37,554 nt of DNA from Bacillota bacterium (lineage in GTDB: Bacteria; Bacillota; Clostridia; Christensenellales; Aristaeellaceae), in the NCBI GenBank assembly GCA_023460055.1, contig JAEWRJ010000186.1:1-37554 (forward strand), written 5' to 3'. Shown here piece after piece: positions 34,369 through 37,554 of the stretch. The notes beneath the pieces were generated by a model, which was given only the letters and a program-made list of their open reading frames with translations, was not told where the DNA came from and did not search any database. Within the stretch, counting starts at the first letter, position 1, and each line of letters begins with the position of its first letter. The translations under genes were made by a program, and so were the position numbers.

Positions 34369-34391
34369 GGGGGAGGAGCAAGTCCTCCCCC
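34369..34391 (-). terminator. Intercistronic hairpin between livJ and livH, probable partial terminator
   Basis: GGGGGAGGA and TCCTCCCCC form a perfect 9-bp stem with a 5-nt loop, 18 bp after the livJ stop on the minus strand. The following bases TTGTGTCTATTTT make a weak T-tract. Such elements commonly let the abundant binding protein be made in excess over the membrane parts, by partial termination or 3'-end protection. Confidence 0.65.
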
Positions 34392-34409
34392 TGAAAAGAT
34401 ACCTAAGGC

Positions 34410-35543
34410 TTAGGGGTTCTGCATCTTGACGAAGACCTTGTTGCCCTGCGCATCAAATGTCATGATGAAGGCGCTCTTGATCGGGTCATTGTGCTCGTCA
34501 AAGGTGATCTTGCCGCTGACAGCTTCAAGGTCGGTCGCTCTGATGGCTGCCGCGACATCTTCATACTTGGTGGAGCCCTTCTTCAGAGCCTCAGCAAGCA
34601 CAAGCGCTGCGTCATAGCTGGTGGCGGAGAAGGAAACGGACGGTTCTTCATTATATGCGGCCTTGAACGCAGCAACGAAATCCTTGGCCAGCTGGCTGTC
34701 AGCCTGCGTGGAGAAGTGATCTGAGTAAGTCATATTCGTGAGCAGGGATTTGTCAGCGATTGCATCCACGATATCCGAGATGCCGTCGGCGCCCAGGAAT
34801 TTGACGTTCAGCCCGATTTCATTGGCTTGAGTCAGGATCAGGGAAGCCTCCGCGCCGTAATAGGGCAGGAAAACAACCTCGGGGTTCGCGTTTTTGACGT
34901 TGGTCAGCTGGGTTTTGAAGTCCACATCGCCGTAGGCGGCGGACTCAGAGGCAACCATTTCAAGGCCCAACTCTGCAGCCTCGGCAACAAAGGCGTCGTA
35001 GAGGCCTTTGGAGTACTCGTTGCCGTTATCATACAGTGCCGCTACCTTGGTATAGCCCTCATCCTTGGTGTAGCGCGCCATCTGCACAGCCTGGAAGGGA
35101 TCCAGGAAGCAGGTGCGGAACACGCTGGGACGATCAGTTGTGATATCATAGGCAGTGGCGGAAGCGGTGATCATCGGGATGCCAATGTCCGCGGCGTATT
35201 CGGCCACAGCCTTGGTTACGCCGGTCAGCACAGCGCCGATGATGGCGACAACGCCGTCATTCTGTACAAGCTTTTCAAACGCAAGTACGCCGTCATTGGC
35301 TTCGCCGCGGTCATCTACCCAGATAACTTCGACCTTTTTGCCGTCAATGCCGCCTTGTGCATTCAACTGGCTGATATAAAGGTCAACGCCTTTTTGAACA
35401 GCCAGACCGTAAACCGCGTAAGGACCGGATAGGACGGCGATGCCTCCGACTTTAATCGTATCTTCTGCCAGCGCAACCGGCGCGACAAAACTGATGCCCA
35501 GGACGAGAACCAAGAAAATTGATAACCAAGCACGTTTTTTCAT
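34410..35543 (-). CDS. livJ: Branched-chain amino acid ABC transporter substrate-binding protein
   Basis: Type I periplasmic-binding fold (Leu/Ile/Val-binding family), 377 residues from the ATG at 35543 (AGGAGG 8 nt upstream). The signal peptide covers residues 1-26 with an ALA-ED cleavage site. The mature part starts IKVGGIAVLSGPYAVYG, continues VEVIWVDDRGEANDGVLAFEKLV, and ends with an ATDLEAVSGKITFDEHNDP segment, all typical. There is no lipobox cysteine, odd for a Gram-positive binding protein, which is usually lipid-anchored. First gene of the liv operon. The ligand could be an amino acid other than Leu/Ile/Val, since the family also binds amides and aromatic compounds. Confidence 0.93.
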   Translation of the reverse strand: MKKRAWLSIFLVLVLGISFVAPVALAEDTIKVGGIAVLSGPYAVYGLAVQKGVDLYISQLNAQGGIDGKKVEVIWVDDRGEANDGVLAFEKLVQNDGVVAIIGAVLTGVTKAVAEYAADIGIPMITASATAYDITTDRPSVFRTCFLDPFQAVQMARYTKDEGYTKVAALYDNGNEYSKGLYDAFVAEAAELGLEMVASESAAYGDVDFKTQLTNVKNANPEVVFLPYYGAEASLILTQANEIGLNVKFLGADGISDIVDAIADKSLLTNMTYSDHFSTQADSQLAKDFVAAFKAAYNEEPSVSFSATSYDAALVLAEALKKGSTKYEDVAAAIRATDLEAVSGKITFDEHNDPIKSAFIMTFDAQGNKVFVKMQNP

Positions 35544-35589
35544 GACATCTGCCTCCTTTGTTCCGCAGTTTTTCCCCACGGTTGACGGT

Positions 35590-35618
35590 ATCATACATAA
35601 TGAAGCATGAATATGCAA
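35590..35618 (-). promoter_or_regulatory. Predicted promoter of the liv operon
   Basis: On the minus strand TTGCAT (complement of 35613-35618) and TATGAT (complement of 35590-35595) are 17 bp apart. Transcription would start near 35583, giving a leader of about 40 nt. Confidence 0.72.
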
Positions 35619-35648
35619 TAGTGGGATTGTACCTGCTTTGTATTGCAT
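35613..35648. promoter_or_regulatory. Inverted repeat over the liv promoter -35, possible operator
   Basis: ATGCAATA (35613-35620) and TATTGCAT (35641-35648) are perfect inverted copies, 8 bp each, separated by 20 bp. The left copy contains the -35 box of the liv promoter. Arm centres are 28 bp apart, so the two halves could be bound by a dimer or tetramer. No named consensus is claimed. Confidence 0.4.
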
Positions 35649-35685
35649 TTGTTGAAATGGATGTGATTGTATGATATGTCCGCGC

Positions 35686-35715
35686 TTGACAGATTTATCT
35701 GCATCATGCTATGTT
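35686..35715 (+). promoter_or_regulatory. Predicted promoter of the RluA-type gene
   Basis: TTGACA (35686-35691), 18 bp, TATGTT (35710-35715). The transcript would start near 35722, 36 nt before the TTG start. Confidence 0.65.
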
Positions 35716-35757
35716 TTTGCAGGTTTCACGGACTGACTTGCAATGGAAGTGTAAAAC

Positions 35758-36597
35758 TTGAACCGATTTGAACTTATCGCGGGAACGGAGAATGAGGGAA
35801 TGCAGCTGCTTTCCTTTTTGCGCACCCGCCATCCTCTGGCACCTGAGCATGTGCTTCAAAGCGCGCTCAAAGCCCGGGATGTTAAATTGAATGGTATCCG
35901 GGTTTTTGGCAACACAGGGATCAAGGCAGGTGATCTGGTCGTTTGGTTTACAACATGGAATGAGCCTGATCTTGAAATTGTATATGAAGATGACAAACTC
36001 TTGATTGCCAATAAGCCATCGGGGATCAGCAGCGACCGTCAGGAAGACGGGGCCATGAGCGTGGAGGAATGGGGAGAGAGACGCGGCGCTTCCATTGTCC
36101 ATCGGCTTGACCAGCAGACATCAGGATTAATCATACTCTCAAAGAGCGATGATATTAAAGCTGCATTGGAAGAGGCGCTGCGCATGCGTCAGATTGAAAA
36201 GCGCTATCAGTGCCTGGTTGCGGGCGTGCCTGAAAGAAGCCACGCTGTTTTACGCGCGTATCTCTATAAAGACGCGAAACTGGGCAGGGTATCGGTATCC
36301 GAAAAACCGGGGCGGTTTGCCAAAGAGATCGTTACGGAGTATGATGTCATGGAGGCAAAGGGAGATTATGCCCGACTGCTTGTTACCCTTCATACCGGTC
36401 GCACGCATCAGATCCGTGCTCATATGGCCTACATAGGCCATCCGCTGCTGGGTGATGACAAGTACGGTTCGCGTGAAGCGAACCGCAGCCACAAAGCAAG
36501 ACGGCTGATGCTCTGCTCGGCCGGGCTGTGCTTCCAAACTCAGGGAGCGCTTTCCTATTTGAATGGTCTGGCCTTTGGTATTCAGCCGCCCTTCTAG
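35758..36597 (+). CDS. RluA-family pseudouridine synthase
   Basis: Isomerises uridines in rRNA or tRNA. The 279 residues have a short N-terminal S4-like RNA-binding part (13-62, with ALKARDVKLNGIRV) and the catalytic domain with LLIANKPSGI (81-90), the motif HRLDQQTSGL (115-124, nucleophile Asp118) and RTHQIRAHMAYIGHPLLGD near the C-terminus. The start is TTG with GGAAG 8 nt before it; no in-frame ATG lies upstream before a stop. The uridine target cannot be decided among RluD-, RluC- and YhcT-like enzymes. It probably shares its transcript with the next gene, 29 bp away. Confidence 0.93.
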   Translation: MNRFELIAGTENEGMQLLSFLRTRHPLAPEHVLQSALKARDVKLNGIRVFGNTGIKAGDLVVWFTTWNEPDLEIVYEDDKLLIANKPSGISSDRQEDGAMSVEEWGERRGASIVHRLDQQTSGLIILSKSDDIKAALEEALRMRQIEKRYQCLVAGVPERSHAVLRAYLYKDAKLGRVSVSEKPGRFAKEIVTEYDVMEAKGDYARLLVTLHTGRTHQIRAHMAYIGHPLLGDDKYGSREANRSHKARRLMLCSAGLCFQTQGALSYLNGLAFGIQPPF

Positions 36598-36626
36598 CCT
36601 TAAGTATTTTGATTGTGAGGAACTGC

Positions 36627-37469
36627 ATGCAATCCGGTAAAATTCGCTTGATCAGTGTTGATATGGACGGCACATTTTTAAATCCGCAAGGAGGCATCTC
36701 AAAGAATAACCTCGAGGCTGTCAAGGAAGCCCAGGATGCCGGCATTATTTTTTCCATCGCTACAGGGCGTTTTTATGAGAACGCTGCCATCGGCATGCGT
36801 GACAGGGGGCTTGATTGCCCCCTGATTACTGTCAACGGCGGGAAGATCGCCTTGTCCCCTTTCGGAAACGTCATTTCTGAGCACAAGATGAGCAAAGAAA
36901 GCGCCATGGAAACCTTTCGCATCCTGGAGGAGCAGCGGGCGGATTACTACGTATTTGCCAATAGCCGCGTCGCTATCCGAGGCTTTGAAGACAGGCACCA
37001 TTCTCAAATGGAGTTTGGCGATGAGCGCATGCTCAGTGAAGCAGGCACCCGGTATATGTACGGCGCTGATGCCTGCCTTGAGTTGATCGATGAGGGCATC
37101 TACAAGTTTTACGTACATGCCTATGATGATCTTGAGAAGCTCGGCCGCGTACGCTGGGCGCTGGAACAGGGGATCACTCAGTCTGTGTTGACGCATTCGG
37201 GGACCCATAATATAGAAATCATGCCAGCCGGGGTCGACAAAGGCAGCGGTGTGGCAGAACTGGCTAAGTACTTTCATATCGGGCTTGACGAGGTCATGGC
37301 CATCGGAGATCAGGACAATGACCTTCCGATGATCCGTCTGGCCGGCTGGGGAATCGCCATGGGCAACGCAACGGAAGACGTGAAAAGCCAGGCAAGGCTG
37401 CTCACTCTGGGCAACGCGGAGGATGGCGTGGCTTATGCCATCAGGCGCTACGCGCTGGGCCAGGCATAA
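36627..37469 (+). CDS. Cof-type HAD-superfamily phosphatase
   Basis: Haloacid-dehalogenase hydrolase of the IIB (Cof/YidA) type, which dephosphorylates sugar phosphates, FMN or similar metabolites. The 280 residues include motif I SVDMDGTFLN (Asp12, Asp14), motif II SIATGRFYEN, a C2B cap domain (about 85-195), motif III lysine near VDKGSGVAEL, and motif IV MAIGDQDNDLPMI. The start ATG 36627 has GAGG 6 nt upstream; extension to an ATG at 36528 would overlap the pseudouridine synthase end and add residues unlike the family. Substrate is unknown. Confidence 0.93.
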   Translation: MQSGKIRLISVDMDGTFLNPQGGISKNNLEAVKEAQDAGIIFSIATGRFYENAAIGMRDRGLDCPLITVNGGKIALSPFGNVISEHKMSKESAMETFRILEEQRADYYVFANSRVAIRGFEDRHHSQMEFGDERMLSEAGTRYMYGADACLELIDEGIYKFYVHAYDDLEKLGRVRWALEQGITQSVLTHSGTHNIEIMPAGVDKGSGVAELAKYFHIGLDEVMAIGDQDNDLPMIRLAGWGIAMGNATEDVKSQARLLTLGNAEDGVAYAIRRYALGQA

Positions 37470-37554
37470 TAGAAAGGGTCCTCACCACATATAAAGTCTG
37501 CACGGCCATCGCTGCATTCTGCGATGGCCTTTTCGACAGCTTCCTTGTCTTTGA
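37448..37554 (-). CDS. Possible 3' end of a minus-strand gene (partial)
   Basis: One minus-strand frame is open from the window edge and reads KDKEAVEKAIAECSDG, continuing with ADFICGEDPFYY, to a TAG at 37448-37450. Amino acid and codon use resemble the real genes here. It would overlap the HAD gene tail by 22 nt in convergent orientation. I do not recognise the family. The alternative is a non-coding terminator region, since an inverted repeat lies inside it. Confidence 0.35.
   Translation of the reverse strand, partial: KDKEAVEKAIAECSDGRADFICGEDPFYYAWPSA
37504..37533 (+). terminator. Possible intrinsic terminator after the HAD gene
   Basis: GGCCATCGC (37504-37512) pairs perfectly with GCGATGGCC (37521-37529) around an 8-nt loop, followed by TTTTC. 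The stem is strong but the T-run is only four. The same bases may code for protein on the minus strand (see the preceding entry). Confidence 0.5.

Noticed and set aside
36528..36626. Upstream ATG extending the HAD phosphatase by 33 residues
   Set aside because: It lies inside the pseudouridine synthase end, has no ribosome binding site, and the family start fits ATG 36627.

Overview
The window looks like chromosomal core sequence from a member of the Bacillota, most likely a clostridial-type lineage. The evidence is a Gram-positive PolC replicase, the order rseP-ispG-polC-rimP-nusA-ylxR-ylxQ-infB-rbfA-nrnA-truB, a phoH-pgpH-ybeY-cdd-era operon, strong AGGAGG ribosome binding sites, sigma-A style promoters with 17-bp spacers, a SAM-I riboswitch on metK, and frequent TTG and GTG starts. 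By eye G+C is a little over half. No tRNA, rRNA, CRISPR array, insertion sequence or phage gene was seen. I did not place the genus.

Layout. 1-6523: tail of an upstream gene, then rseP, ispG and polC, tightly packed. 6567-14120: a promoter and a structured leader, then the nus/infB translation operon (rimP, nusA, ylxR, ylxQ, infB, rbfA, nrnA, truB), with most genes overlapping or nearly so. 14117-19889: a new promoter overlapping the truB stop, a GntR/FCD regulator, formate-tetrahydrofolate ligase, then an unusual trio: an exported CapA-like metallophosphatase, a protein that reads as a catalytically degraded isopropylmalate/isocitrate dehydrogenase homologue, and a cytosolic alkaline-phosphatase-superfamily enzyme. 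19904-25977 (minus): phoH, pgpH, a ybeY-cdd gene fusion, era and an ApbE lipoprotein, read from a promoter placed back to back with that of a lone GT2 glycosyltransferase (26099-26905). 26919-29352: an RlmI-type rRNA methyltransferase, MntP manganese exporter and a uridine-kinase-family protein. 29468-30883: metK with promoter, SAM-I aptamer, expression platform and a strong bidirectional terminator. 30891-35543 (minus): a branched-chain amino acid ABC transporter (livJ, livH, livM-livG fusion, livF). 35686 to the end: an RluA-type pseudouridine synthase, a Cof-type HAD phosphatase and possibly the tail of a minus-strand gene.

Most genes serve translation, ribosome maturation and RNA turnover, and the two large operons keep widely conserved orders. 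The departures from those orders are the most informative parts: YbeY is fused to cytidine deaminase where dgkA would often lie, LivM is fused to LivG, ribF is absent after truB, and a pseudoenzyme-like dehydrogenase homologue sits between two phosphohydrolases. That trio is the best candidate here for something undescribed.
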